Source: a virus. From it: a stretch of 64,000 nucleotides of DNA. Below are positions 45,001-52,754 of the stretch, one piece after another. The position numbers were made by a program, and so were the translations under genes. The notes beneath the pieces are model-generated. The model searched no databases, was not told where the DNA came from, and saw only the letters and a program-made list of their open reading frames with translations. The stretch lies in the IMG/VR virus record IMGVR_UViG_3300008050_000022, positions 41,938 through 105,937 of that record, one strand, 5' to 3'. Every line of letters begins with the position of its first letter. Positions within the stretch are counted from its first letter, which is position 1.

Positions 45001-45433
45001 TGTTGCCGACTTGGGCGGTCTCCCGGTACCCCGACACCATCTGGTTGGCTCCGTAAGCCAGAGCACCTACCCCTGCAAAAGCAGGGAGACTGGCAAGGGC
45101 ACCTAGAGAACCTCCTCCCAGTCCTCCCACAGAGCCCATCAGTCCCCTTCCGGTGACTCCGAGACCCATCTTGCCTCCGGCCCAGCCTCCTAGCCCGACC
45201 CCCATCATTCCCATTCCGGCGAACCCTGTGACCTTGTTGGCCAGGTTCAGTGGCGCGGCTGCCGCCGACAACGCGTTGCCAGCTGCCCCTCGACCAAGGC
45301 CGTGAATTCCTGGATGGACGGGCATAGGCATGTGTAGCCCCGCCCCGACGGACTGGGCCATCTGCTGGCCCTGCATCGCCATTTGCTGCTGCTGACCGAT
45401 CAGCGCGGCTGTTTGATCAGATGTCCAGACCAC
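42017..45433 (-). CDS. Tape measure protein (1138 aa)
   Basis: Start GTG 45433 with GGAG upstream. The Gln/Met-rich start (GQQQQMAMQGQQMAQ) and long Gly/Met/Ala-rich hydrophobic region (residues about 40-135, with GMGMMGVGLGGWAGGKMG) are typical, followed by helical Ala-rich sequence and a second hydrophobic patch near 770-830. The protein is mostly alpha-helical. At about 0.15 nm per residue, a tail near 170 nm would be expected. It sets tail length and is thought to help DNA pass into the cell. Confidence 0.88.
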   Translation of the reverse strand: MVWTSDQTAALIGQQQQMAMQGQQMAQSVGAGLHMPMPVHPGIHGLGRGAAGNALSAAAAPLNLANKVTGFAGMGMMGVGLGGWAGGKMGLGVTGRGLMGSVGGLGGGSLGALASLPAFAGVGALAYGANQMVSGYRETAQVGNMMSQNYSFANPNAFSGQGFNPKDVSQIAKTMRSVATTSQTGMDDIMQTFQSMSDMGMMQTVRSAQDFEKKFKGMIDSVKKISHTFSTSMTEAAELLGSMRSSGLYTAQDVLGGTLQRQVLGTHGLSAQQVTGLERSGAATAAQIGARRGTGARLNTGLAAAVGTAARMGVISSEDLIEATGMEGADAYAAMGQRLGEASMQFTQGQAGQAAMIYAGEMKDGRFTGRMNAGAMDDILSGRVGIDKMLSVAGERTQDVRGKASFAAKSHEMSGNFAQGGGNEAMMAIVRSIVDKLEPGADKNDMITLVMDKIAGVDRQTAAFLVKMSGEYDDIRREQGQEARQLIQSRAREYEREHYRSWGGVKRRIKQGWKESVSDPIKGVGGDIGTDIEMGVESIANTIYGRYESSSLSDDQMRRLQTMSQSERSDLMRGALIGQVLDTDNFSEATRLQMKAFSPSGSVKITEDNVDKIMDLVARETGMGAGVGVLQHVDQDRVTTASRGLGALMYDKGIKGDKKKSAEQVLDALMYSKEGSRTAGQREALAIIREIGVKEGSGLAHIGTDRIGANAIDPASKGRALEAVTAIMRGGGREDFGGGTFRANALEELAQGGVDASMSDLFNRGKGAWAERAVMNTGGIALGGIAGAVAAPLAWMGSGILAGMGLGAAGGLSWGAMQRDKRGSLDVTDKQASTLERMMDDPAKREAIMRILKGDILETDVDAWKDFGGGGDNPELSAVFGEAGGEQAQAMAAAVVSMSRASPNSAAAIRGNLTRVDKYLTAVGGTRISSALADEGSKLLGALKSTSRVKGDLKDAIVKYAEERASGRDATNFLADIVAALPPDKVKRKAMLRAIGNLGRGAGATLKAQLEAYDAVSALGPGSDEADITGALERAGVEEGLVDALGGKISDTVSGDLSPSELAEVAAGGVGLSSAASIAQSGGTRVRSMHVETALMTKMEGLIGGMDTLITSQTLAIESMDKVVEGHDKKLIELEKHP

Positions 45434-45476
45434 CTACGGCTCCTGGTGAAAGAATCGGGGAGGCGCTGGGATAAGA

Positions 45477-45755
45477 CTACTGTCTAGATGCAGTCGTGGG
45501 GTCAACAGAGGCACCGTTGGTGACCATGGAGTTGACTCCTTCCCGGGACGACTGACCATCGAGGCAACCCCGAATTTTCTGTACCAGGTACGTCCGTACC
45601 ATGGCGTCTTCGAAGCTCGTCAGAGCGCCGGCGCCCTGAGACCTCAGCCATTCATTTAGCAATTCAGTCTCGGAGTCTAACAGTTCCTTCATCTCCGCCT
45701 GGGAAGAAGGGACGGGGACGCCATCCACTAGAGACAGAGAGAAACGGGACTTCAT
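45477..45755 (-). CDS. First gene of virion operon, upstream of tape measure
   Basis: 92 aa from ATG 45755, with AGGAGG upstream. Acidic helical protein (SQAEMKELLDSETELLNEWLRS; FEDAMVRTYLVQKIRGCL). Tail assembly chaperones usually precede the tape measure and are often made by frameshifting; the position fits but only one short ORF is present and no frameshift partner was found. Confidence 0.65.
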   Translation of the reverse strand: MKSRFSLSLVDGVPVPSSQAEMKELLDSETELLNEWLRSQGAGALTSFEDAMVRTYLVQKIRGCLDGQSSREGVNSMVTNGASVDPTTASRQ

Positions 45756-45820
45756 GAGGACCTCCTAAGGTCCCGCACGCTACCACGCTGCCCGATCCGG
45801 GCGTAACAAGGAGATGAGTG
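45756..45820. promoter_or_regulatory. Divergent junction: likely start of virion operon and rightward block
   Basis: Only 65 bases separate the leftward virion operon from the rightward block, and they hold both SD sequences (AGGAGG on the - strand, AAGGAG on the +). A small palindrome CCCGATCCGGG lies at about 45791-45801. No consensus -35/-10 pair is visible, which fits use of an alternative sigma factor or promoters inside neighbouring genes. Confidence 0.35.
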
Positions 45821-46351
45821 ATGCCGAATTGGTGTGAGAACAAGCTGGGGATCAGCGGCCCAGAAGGAGAGTTGAACCTCTTCCTGCTCAGGGCGAAGGG
45901 GGAGGAAGGGAAGCCGCTGAGCTTCCAGAGTCTGTACCCCATGCCTGAAGAGCTGGCGGGCACCTCCAGTCCGGGGGACAGCCCCAACTGGTACGACTGG
46001 AGGGTTCAACACTGGGGGACGAAGTGGGACGTCGGGGACGTGCACGCTGCCGAAGGCTCTGCCACCTCGGTTGAGTTCAGCTTCGACACCGCGTGGGCCC
46101 CTCCCACGGCCCTGATCGAGAAGGTCTCGGAGGACTTCCCAGGTCTCCGATTCCGGCTCGACTACGCGGAGATGGGCATGTGCTTTGCCGGCTTCGAGGA
46201 ACGCCAGGCAGGCGAGCTCCTCGAGGGGTCTCAAGGAACGCCGGAGGACTACGAGTGGAGCAGGAAGCTCATCTGGAACTGGTGCGAGGACTGCGATGAG
46301 GACTACCAGCCCTACGTCAATGGGCACACGTGCGAGAAGGAGGAGAAGTAA
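45821..46351 (+). CDS. DUF1281 (YubB/Api92-like) ferredoxin-fold protein
   Basis: 176 aa from ATG 45821 with AAGGAG upstream; a GTG at 45818 is also possible. It opens MPNWCENKLGISGPEGEL and contains YPMPEEL and NWYDWRVQHWGTKWDV, a close match to DUF1281/Api92 proteins (MPNWC...PMPxEL...WGTKWD). The family is common on phages and plasmids with unknown function. The C-terminus has a cysteine cluster (CEDCDEDYQPYVNGHTC) that is not part of the usual domain. Confidence 0.85.
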   Translation: MPNWCENKLGISGPEGELNLFLLRAKGEEGKPLSFQSLYPMPEELAGTSSPGDSPNWYDWRVQHWGTKWDVGDVHAAEGSATSVEFSFDTAWAPPTALIEKVSEDFPGLRFRLDYAEMGMCFAGFEERQAGELLEGSQGTPEDYEWSRKLIWNWCEDCDEDYQPYVNGHTCEKEEK

Positions 46352-46971
46352 TGGGAACGAGGCATTTGATCTGCATCGTCGTGGACGGCAGGTTCGCCAC
46401 GGCACAGTACGGACAGTGGGACGGCTATCCCGGCGGACAGGGCGCCGACATCGTGAAGTGGTTGCGAGGCACAACTCCTGAGGAGATGGAGGTCTTCAAG
46501 ACGCATGCACGTGCCGCCAAGGTGCTCGATCCCAAGGAGTACGACCGGCGCTGGACGGCCTGCGGGCACGATGGCGGTCGATTCGTCAGCATGGACATCT
46601 CTGGTCGCTTCAAGGGGCAGTGGCCGCACCTGTCCAGGGATCATGGCAGCAACGTGCTGAACTACTTCCTGGAGACGGCGGAGCCGGAGGCCTTGGACCA
46701 GGATCCCAGCTTTGCGGCCGACAGCCTGTTCTGTGAGTGGGCCTACGTCCTGGACTTGGACAACCTGGCCTTGGAGGTGTACGCGGGATTCCAGAAGGAA
46801 GCGCACACCGAGGGCCGCTTCCACGACCTGCCCTACCTCCCTCCCGAGCACCGCAAGGATGCGGAGCAGGAGTACTTCCCCGTCAGGCTGGTCGGGAAGT
46901 GGAAGTTCGACGACATCCCGGAGGACTGGCAGAAGCAAGTCAGTCCTCCTGATGAGGAGGATGAGGAGTAA
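46351..46971 (+). CDS. Conserved-looking hypothetical protein
   Basis: 206 aa from ATG 46351, which overlaps the previous TAA (TAATG) and follows GGAGGAG; a start 21 bases earlier is unlikely. N-terminus MGTRHLICIVVDGRFATAQYGQWDGYPGGQG looks like a compact beta domain. The acidic C-terminus ends DEEDEE. I believe similar proteins occur in phages and bacteria, without known function. Confidence 0.8.
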   Translation: MGTRHLICIVVDGRFATAQYGQWDGYPGGQGADIVKWLRGTTPEEMEVFKTHARAAKVLDPKEYDRRWTACGHDGGRFVSMDISGRFKGQWPHLSRDHGSNVLNYFLETAEPEALDQDPSFAADSLFCEWAYVLDLDNLALEVYAGFQKEAHTEGRFHDLPYLPPEHRKDAEQEYFPVRLVGKWKFDDIPEDWQKQVSPPDEEDEE

Positions 46972-47357
46972 TGGGGGCAGACCTGATCTTGGCCTACGCC
47001 GAAGTCCCTGAGCCCTTCACCGATGGCACGGTGGGGGAGCTCCGGGCACTAGCAGCGAATCCACCGAACCTCCTGTTCGACATGGTGGCGGATAGGTTGG
47101 AGTACGACGACGAAGCTGACTCGAGAGCAGATGTGACGGACAGGCTTCGTACTGCCGTCGACGTCGTGTTCGTCGAGTATTACCACCGAGGAGGTATGCA
47201 CCGAGAGCTGGCCACCATTGCCATCCGCGATCGTGAGTACATCTTCACTGGCGGTATGTCGTGGGGAGATCTGCCCTCGGACGTCTACGAGGACGTCTGT
47301 ATGGCAGCGATGCTGTCGGAGATGTTGATCAAACGAAACGAACAGTCAGGGTCGTAG
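46971..47357 (+). CDS. Hypothetical protein
   Basis: 128 aa, TAATG overlap with the previous gene. Acidic, with YADLILAYAEVPEPF-type opening (ADLILAYAEVPEPF) and YIFTGGMSWGDLPSDVYED near the centre. It forms a three-gene unit with the DUF1281-like gene and ends before a strong hairpin. Confidence 0.75.
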   Translation: MGADLILAYAEVPEPFTDGTVGELRALAANPPNLLFDMVADRLEYDDEADSRADVTDRLRTAVDVVFVEYYHRGGMHRELATIAIRDREYIFTGGMSWGDLPSDVYEDVCMAAMLSEMLIKRNEQSGS

Positions 47358-47371
47358 GGATCCTGGCTTCC

Positions 47372-47399
47372 GGGATCCCCTTCTTCGGAGGGGGATCCC
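47372..47399 (+). terminator. TTCG hairpin terminator
   Basis: Arms 47372-47383 and 47388-47399 pair over 12 bp (one G-T pair) with a TTCG loop closed by C-G. It lies 15 bases after the stop of the three-gene DUF1281 unit. The loop type matches the other hairpins at 914-943 and 52218-52249. Confidence 0.72.
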
Positions 47400-47431
47400 A
47401 TAACGGGCATGTAGACGCTGAAGGAGGAAAG

Positions 47432-47500
47432 ATGCCGAATCTCAAAGCCCTAAATCGAGTGTCAGAAAAAGAGGATAAACCACTGAAATACCTCAGTTAA
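47432..47500 (+). CDS. 22-aa mini-ORF with strong SD, possible leader peptide
   Basis: ATG 47432 follows AAGGAGGA closely. The product MPNLKALNRVSEKEDKPLKY plus LS is 22 aa with five Lys and four Leu. It is followed by about 150 bases of structured non-coding sequence before the ligase gene. Size, SD strength and location fit a leader peptide or small regulator, but no conservation can be tested here. Confidence 0.5.
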   Translation: MPNLKALNRVSEKEDKPLKYLS

Positions 47501-47532
47501 ATAGGTACCTCAACAGAGGACAATAGTAGCCT

Positions 47533-47636
47533 GTGTCCGGCGGAGCCGGGCACCAATACTTAGCCCTAAAAACCCGCCTGAAAGACTGCACCATCTAGGG
47601 GATAAGGACTCTGTGGAGACACAGGGACCTACCCCT
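47533..47636 (+). ncRNA. Structured 5' leader of ligase-rIIA-rIIB operon
   Basis: Hairpin 1: 47533-47541 pairs with 47545-47553 (9 bp, one G-T pair, GGA loop). Hairpin 2: three stacked helices, AGGGG 597-601 with CCCCT 632-636, AGG 605-607 with CCT 628-630, and CTGTG 611-615 with CACAG 620-624 closing a GAGA loop of GNRA type. Hairpin 2 ends two bases before the SD (AAGGAGG, about 47638-47644), so its folding could control translation. The 150-base gap holds no other gene. Confidence 0.55.
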
Positions 47637-47653
47637 GAAGGAGGTATCTACAA

Positions 47654-49117
47654 ATGGCGTGGAATGGATCGACAAGAGAGTTTAGACAGACGGGTCGCAA
47701 GCACACTCTGGTGTGGAAGATCCGGGTAGTCAGCGCGACTGAGACTACCTGGCACGGAACCTTGGACGGGCAGCTGCAGAAGACGTCCCACACTTACGGC
47801 GGTGTGAACAGGGGCAAGGCGAACGCGCTTTCCCCCTCCGAGAACGCCGTACTGAAGGCGGAGAGGAAGATCACTCTGAAGACTCGCTCCGGGTACCTGG
47901 AGTACGAGGACGGTCGACCCCTTCGAGGGGGTCGAGCAGACAAGATCGACCCCGAGCGGCCCCTCCCCAGCAACCTCTGCTTCTACAAGCCCGACAACTC
48001 CTTGGGGGCGGGGCTGAAGAAGAAGGCTCGTTCCGGCGACGCACTCTTCTTCAGGAAGCGGGACGGCATGATGTACGTCCTCCGCACCACGGAGGATGAC
48101 GTGGAGTTCTACTCCCGCCGCATGATGCCCAGCATGGACAAGGAGCCCGAGCGGGACTGGGCAGAGAGGCTTCCGTACATCTACGAGGAGGCCGTTCAGG
48201 CGCTCTACGATGGAACTCTGGCCCCGAACAGCATCGTGCTGGGAGAGCTCGTAGCGGATCGTGACGGACAGGACGACTTCAAGGGAGTGGCTGAAGTCAT
48301 CAAGTCCTCCACGGGCAAGGCTCTCTCCCGTCAGCAGACGAGCGGGTTCCTCAAGTTCTACCCGTGGGACATCGCACTGTGGGACGGAGAGCCTGTAGTC
48401 AAGACCCGTCCGTTCAGCGAGCGGCTGGGAACCTTGCAGGGGCTCGTAGCCCGGAGCACGGAGGGGTTCGCAGAGCCCGAAGTCTTCACTGGCAAGGACA
48501 TCTGGGATGACGGCATCCCTGCCGTGATCTCCCTAGCCGCAGAAGACGGGATTGAGCTCCACTTTCGAAAGACGCTCTCCGAGTACCCGGTGGCCAAGTT
48601 CGAGGACTCCTCTGGGACGATCCGAGAGGTGCTGTTGGACGGCATCGCCAAGAGCCTGGCTTCTCAGTTCGACTGGGAGGGGTGGGTAGTAGTCGATCCC
48701 AAGGGAGTCTACGGCGAGAAGGGCTTCAACTTCCGAGGCAAGGCAGATCGTCCCGGCAGGTTCGTCGGGAAGCTGAAGCCTTCCTACGAGGACGACTTCG
48801 TAGGTCTGTGGGAGCCCGACAAGGGAATCGGTACGTGGGGTACGGGCCGACACCAGAAGCAGGTAGGCAGCCTGGGCCTCTACCAGCTGGACAGGAACGA
48901 TGAGCTGGTTTTCATCTGCAACTGCGGGGGAGGGCTAACCGACGCCATGAAGGCGAGGCTGATCGATCCAGACGAGTACCCGGTGGTGGTGCGGGCGGAG
49001 TACGACTCCCGCACCTACATCACGCAAGGAGGCAAGACGAACGCTCTCAGGTTCCCCCGTGTGGTGGCCCTGAGAGACGACAAGACCGCTGAAGAGTGCA
49101 TCAACATGAAGCTGTAG
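47654..49117 (+). CDS. ATP-dependent DNA ligase with WGR-like N-terminal domain
   Basis: 487 aa. The nucleotidyltransferase motifs are in order: KRDG with catalytic Lys135 (FFRKRDGMMYVL), VLGELVA near 197-203 (motif III), FYPWDIALWDGE, EGWVVVDPKG near 342-351 (motif IV), and GRFVGKLKP near 367-376 (motif V). An OB-fold C-terminus ends LRFPRVVALRDDKTAEEC, typical of ATP-dependent ligases. The first 90 residues (HTLVWKIRVV...TTWHGTLDGQ...KTRSGYLEY) resemble a WGR domain, known from PARP-type nick sensors. It seals nicks during replication and recombination; the extra domain may guide it to nicked DNA. Confidence 0.85.
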   Translation: MAWNGSTREFRQTGRKHTLVWKIRVVSATETTWHGTLDGQLQKTSHTYGGVNRGKANALSPSENAVLKAERKITLKTRSGYLEYEDGRPLRGGRADKIDPERPLPSNLCFYKPDNSLGAGLKKKARSGDALFFRKRDGMMYVLRTTEDDVEFYSRRMMPSMDKEPERDWAERLPYIYEEAVQALYDGTLAPNSIVLGELVADRDGQDDFKGVAEVIKSSTGKALSRQQTSGFLKFYPWDIALWDGEPVVKTRPFSERLGTLQGLVARSTEGFAEPEVFTGKDIWDDGIPAVISLAAEDGIELHFRKTLSEYPVAKFEDSSGTIREVLLDGIAKSLASQFDWEGWVVVDPKGVYGEKGFNFRGKADRPGRFVGKLKPSYEDDFVGLWEPDKGIGTWGTGRHQKQVGSLGLYQLDRNDELVFICNCGGGLTDAMKARLIDPDEYPVVVRAEYDSRTYITQGGKTNALRFPRVVALRDDKTAEECINMKL

Positions 49118-49127
49118 GAGAGCATCG

Positions 49128-51209
49128 GTGATACCGAGCAGAAAGACTAGAGCCGTCACTAGTGGCGGAGTGATGACCCAGGGGGTCTTCGGGATCAGCG
49201 ACCAGGATCAAGCCCACATCCTGCAGATTCTCCGAGACCGCCTCTACACCAACAAGATCCTGGCCGTCCTAAGGGAGTACGGCTCCAATGCGTGGGATGA
49301 GCACCGTGATGCGGGCACCCCCGACCGACCGATCAAGGTCGTCCTTCCGACCAGGCTGGTTCCCGCCCTAGTCATTCGTGACTACGGGCGGGGGCTGTCG
49401 GAGGACGACGTCCTCAACGTCTACGTCAAGTACGGTGCCTCTACCAAGAGGGATGCGGACGTGGCCGTAGGCATGTTGGGGATCGGGGCCAAGTCCGCGT
49501 TCGCTTACGCAGACAGCTTCACCGTCACCTCCTTCCAGGCGGGCGTGAAGTCTATCTACGTGGCGGTCCTGGACGAGTCCGACGTGGGCGTGATCAACAA
49601 GCTGGGCGAGGCTCCGTGCAAGGCGGACGAAACTGGCGTCGAGATCAAGGTTCAGGTCGATCCGAAGGACATCTGGGACTTCCAGCGGGAAGCTGCTGCC
49701 CTGTTCCCCTTCTTCAACCCGCAGCCCGTCATCAACCTGGAACTGCCGAAGCTCGAGCTGGACAAGAACAGCGCGGGGTTCGTCTACGCAGAGCAGTTCG
49801 ACGGACTGGATCAGTGGGTAGCTGTGATGGGCTGCGTCCCGTACCGAATCGACTTCACCTCGGTGAGTGATCGGCTTCGGGACGCAGGACTCCTAGGCTT
49901 CTCGCGTGCTGCAAGAGGCGGCCTGCTCTTCGACATCGGAGATGTGGACGTTGCGGCCAACCGGGAAGGTCTCGAGTACACCGAGGACACGAAGAACGGG
50001 ATCGTAGAGAGGCTAGGAGATCTCAGAGACGAGATCATCAAGGACCTCGCCAAGTCGGTAGACGATCCAACCCTGTCGCACTGGGAACGGCGCCACAAAG
50101 TACTCCGGCTGATGACTGCTAGAGGACTGAGCGGGTTGCGAGAGGCCGCCAAGGGCTACGAATCCAGCTCCGTGACCATCATTCCGGCGGATCCAAAGGA
50201 GGCTCCCAAGGAGTTTCGTCTCCGTCACCTCCAGAAGCCTGGGTACAAGAAGCGAGCATGGACCCTGGAGAGCATTCGCAGAATCGAAGTTGATGTGGGC
50301 ACCCGTTTCATCATCCGAGACAACGCGAAGAACTCCAGGGGGTACTACGAGTCGAACAGCGATCGGTTCATCCTCCCCATCAACGGAGTGGATGATGCAG
50401 AGAAGGAGCTGCTGGAAGTACTGGAGAAGCACAAGCTGACAGGGGTTCCGGTTCTCCGGGCCTCCAAGATGACCTACGTGCCCTTCTCGACATCCTCCCG
50501 TAACTACGGGCCGTCGAACTCCAAGTACAACCAGCGAACCTTCGTACTGAGCCGTGACGAGTACTTCTCCTACGACTCCAAGGACTGGAGTAAGGCGGAG
50601 ATCCCTCTGGACAAGGACGATGTGTTCGTGATCTTGGAGAAGTTCAAGTCCTGCACCGCAAGGTTCTACCAGCGCGTCGACATAGCTCGAGATCTGGCGA
50701 AGCTCTTCAAGGAGCCCCTGCCAGACTTCTACGGACTGCGGAGCACGCAGACCAAGCCTGTCTATGCGGACGACGTAGACGCGATCCCGTTCACAGAGTG
50801 GTACGAGTCGTACCTGGATGACCTTCTCCGGCTACCCAGGGCAAAGTACCTGGCACGGGCCTACGCCTGGACCAGCTCCGTCGGATCCACTGCCGACACT
50901 ACGGGGGTCGAGAAGCTCCTAGGCAAGAAGCATCGGATATCGAAGTTCCTCCGCACTGATAGGGAGTACAGAAAGGCTCTCTACGCAGCACAGAACGTCA
51001 ACGCTGGCGCACTGTGGGAGCGGTCCAAGCAAGCCCACCCCAAGTCTGCTCCAGGCGAAGCAGGGCGGGACCTCGTTCGGGACATCAAGCAGCGCTACCC
51101 GCTGCTCCAGGTAAACAACCCCGCCTTCAACATGGATCAGCTCACCAGTCGGCACGCGGCTGACTGGATTGAGTACATCCAACTAGTCGACAGCCAGAGG
51201 AAGAAATGA
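49128..51209 (+). CDS. rIIA: rIIA-like GHKL ATPase
   Basis: 693 aa from GTG 49128 with GGAG seven bases upstream. The GHKL (Hsp90/MutL type) ATP site is visible: REYGSNAWDEH near 49-59 (catalytic Glu/Asn), VIRDYGRGLS near 82-91 (DxGxG) and GMLGIGAKSAFAYADSF near 115-131. In T4, rIIA with rIIB is membrane-associated and needed against the lambda Rex system; homologues occur in many virulent phages. It is directly followed by the rIIB-like gene with a four-base overlap. Confidence 0.9.
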   Translation: MIPSRKTRAVTSGGVMTQGVFGISDQDQAHILQILRDRLYTNKILAVLREYGSNAWDEHRDAGTPDRPIKVVLPTRLVPALVIRDYGRGLSEDDVLNVYVKYGASTKRDADVAVGMLGIGAKSAFAYADSFTVTSFQAGVKSIYVAVLDESDVGVINKLGEAPCKADETGVEIKVQVDPKDIWDFQREAAALFPFFNPQPVINLELPKLELDKNSAGFVYAEQFDGLDQWVAVMGCVPYRIDFTSVSDRLRDAGLLGFSRAARGGLLFDIGDVDVAANREGLEYTEDTKNGIVERLGDLRDEIIKDLAKSVDDPTLSHWERRHKVLRLMTARGLSGLREAAKGYESSSVTIIPADPKEAPKEFRLRHLQKPGYKKRAWTLESIRRIEVDVGTRFIIRDNAKNSRGYYESNSDRFILPINGVDDAEKELLEVLEKHKLTGVPVLRASKMTYVPFSTSSRNYGPSNSKYNQRTFVLSRDEYFSYDSKDWSKAEIPLDKDDVFVILEKFKSCTARFYQRVDIARDLAKLFKEPLPDFYGLRSTQTKPVYADDVDAIPFTEWYESYLDDLLRLPRAKYLARAYAWTSSVGSTADTTGVEKLLGKKHRISKFLRTDREYRKALYAAQNVNAGALWERSKQAHPKSAPGEAGRDLVRDIKQRYPLLQVNNPAFNMDQLTSRHAADWIEYIQLVDSQRKK

Positions 51210-52210
51210 CAGCAACACCGGCATACACGCAGACCAACGAGTCCATCACGGTGGTTCTCGAGGGCACCCCGTACACCATCAAGCGAGAACAGAAGAACTG
51301 GGACGCGGTGAAGACCGCGGTCTTCCACGAGGACTGGGAGGAGCTCGCTCGCATGATCTCCCCCAAGATCCCCATCGAGCAGTGGGCTTCGGGCGAGTTC
51401 ACCGTGCAGGACAACCTGATCTTCTACAACAGCGAGCCCATCGACCAGAGGCTCAACGAGCGCATCCTGGAGATGGCAGAGGCGGGAGATGATCCCAGCT
51501 TCATGTTCGCCTTCTGGAAGCGGCTCCAGCTGAACCCGTCCTCCCGATCGGTGGCCCAGCTCTACCCCTTCATGGCCCACCAGGGCATCCCGATCGTCGA
51601 AGGTGGGTACTTCCTGGCCTACAAGGGCGTCAAGGATGACTACACCGACTGCCACACTGGGAAGGTGGACAACAAGCCTGGCACGGTCAACGAGATGCGG
51701 CGCAACCGCATCAGCGATGACCCGAACTACGCATGCCACTACGGCTTCCACGTCGGAGACGAGAGCTACGCCACCTCCTTCGGGAGCCGCACCGTGGTGG
51801 TCAAGGTCGATCCGGCCGACGTGGTCTGCATCCCCTACGACTCCGGCCAGCGCAAGATGCGGGTCTGTAAGTACGAGGTGGTTGGGCACTACGGAGGTCA
51901 GCTCCTGCCCAGCACCACGTTCGAGGAGGGGAAGGTCGAGGAGATGGACTCCTCTGGTGTGGACGAGGCCGATGTGGTCGACGAGTCGGAAGCAGAGCCA
52001 GTCAGGTTCTGGGTGGCCGGTGTGGCGGTGAGCGGGTGGGAGGACTTCCACAAGCTCTCCGACGGAGTCCTGGCTACTCAGAAGCTGGGAGACCTGCGGA
52101 AGTACGCCTCCAAGGTGTGCCAGATCGTAGGTGCCAGCAAGCTGCGGGGAGGCAAGTCTGCTCTCCTGGAGAAGCTGTATCAGGTCCGTGCTGATCTCGG
52201 AGTCAGCTAG
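51206..52210 (+). CDS. rIIB: rIIB-like protein
   Basis: 334 aa, ATG overlapping the rIIA stop (ATGA). The core GGYFLAYKGVKDDYTDCHTG, then GTVNEMRRNRISDD, CHYGFHVGDESYA and VVVKVDPADVVCIPYD is the recognised rIIB pattern. The C-terminal 100 residues are acidic and then helical. It should act with the rIIA-like ATPase, possibly in an anti-exclusion function. Confidence 0.9.
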   Translation: MTATPAYTQTNESITVVLEGTPYTIKREQKNWDAVKTAVFHEDWEELARMISPKIPIEQWASGEFTVQDNLIFYNSEPIDQRLNERILEMAEAGDDPSFMFAFWKRLQLNPSSRSVAQLYPFMAHQGIPIVEGGYFLAYKGVKDDYTDCHTGKVDNKPGTVNEMRRNRISDDPNYACHYGFHVGDESYATSFGSRTVVVKVDPADVVCIPYDSGQRKMRVCKYEVVGHYGGQLLPSTTFEEGKVEEMDSSGVDEADVVDESEAEPVRFWVAGVAVSGWEDFHKLSDGVLATQKLGDLRKYASKVCQIVGASKLRGGKSALLEKLYQVRADLGVS

Positions 52211-52217
52211 AACGTGA

Positions 52218-52249
52218 GATAGGGGAGGGGCTTCGGCCCCTCCCCTATC
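52218..52249 (+). terminator. Strong intrinsic terminator after rIIB
   Basis: Arms 52218-52231 and 52236-52249 pair perfectly over 14 bp with a TTCG loop, followed by CTCTTTCTT. The core sequence repeats that at 914-943. It ends the ligase-rIIA-rIIB transcript, eight bases after the rIIB stop. Confidence 0.85.
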
Positions 52250-52274
52250 CTCTTTCTTAGCTTACGCTGCCCTC

Positions 52275-52736
52275 ATGTCACGACGACCCTATGTCTCGAC
52301 CTACTTCTCCCCGAACCGTGGCTCTGCGGCCACTATCGAGGGATTCATCCGGAACACTCAGTCCACTCTGGACATAGCCATCTACGCCCTGACGCATGAG
52401 AGCATCGGGAAGGCAGTCGTAGCAGCGCACAAACGAGGGGTCGCTGTCCGCCTCCTAGTGGACAAGGTGCAGGCTGCCGGCAGGTACTCCATCGTCGCCA
52501 GGATGATGGTCGAAGGAGTACCTACCAGGCTGGACCACCAGAGCGGTTCGATGCACCACAAGATGGCGATCTCCGATGCTCTGCTCCCCTCTCGAGCGGT
52601 CGCCCTTGGCAGCTTCAACTGGACCAAGAACGCCGACGAGAGGAACGCAGAGTCACTAGTGATCGTCCGACTACGTGCCGTGACCAGTGCGTGTACCAAG
52701 GAGTACGAGCAGCTCTGGGAGGCGAACTCCCCTTAG
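52275..52736 (+). CDS. Single-domain phospholipase D-type nuclease
   Basis: 153 aa. One HKD motif is present: HHKMAISD (HxKx4D, about residues 94-101) followed by GSFNWTKNADERNAE, as in the bacterial endonuclease Nuc, which works as a dimer. The N-terminus STYFSPNRGSAATIEGFI and LDIAIYALTHESI are also family-typical. No signal peptide is visible, so action is probably on DNA inside the cell, for example host DNA breakdown. It follows a strong terminator and lacks a visible SD, so it may have its own promoter. Confidence 0.85.
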   Translation: MSRRPYVSTYFSPNRGSAATIEGFIRNTQSTLDIAIYALTHESIGKAVVAAHKRGVAVRLLVDKVQAAGRYSIVARMMVEGVPTRLDHQSGSMHHKMAISDALLPSRAVALGSFNWTKNADERNAESLVIVRLRAVTSACTKEYEQLWEANSP

Positions 52737-52754
52737 GCCGCCTCACCAACCGAG

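Noticed and set aside
45477-45755. Frameshifted tail assembly chaperone pair before the tape measure
   Set aside because: Only one short ORF is present and no slippery site or second frame leading to the tape measure was found.
52719-52744. Hairpin GAGGCG...CGCCTC at the end of the phospholipase D-type gene
   Set aside because: Six pairs with a 14-base loop and no T tract; too weak to call a terminator.
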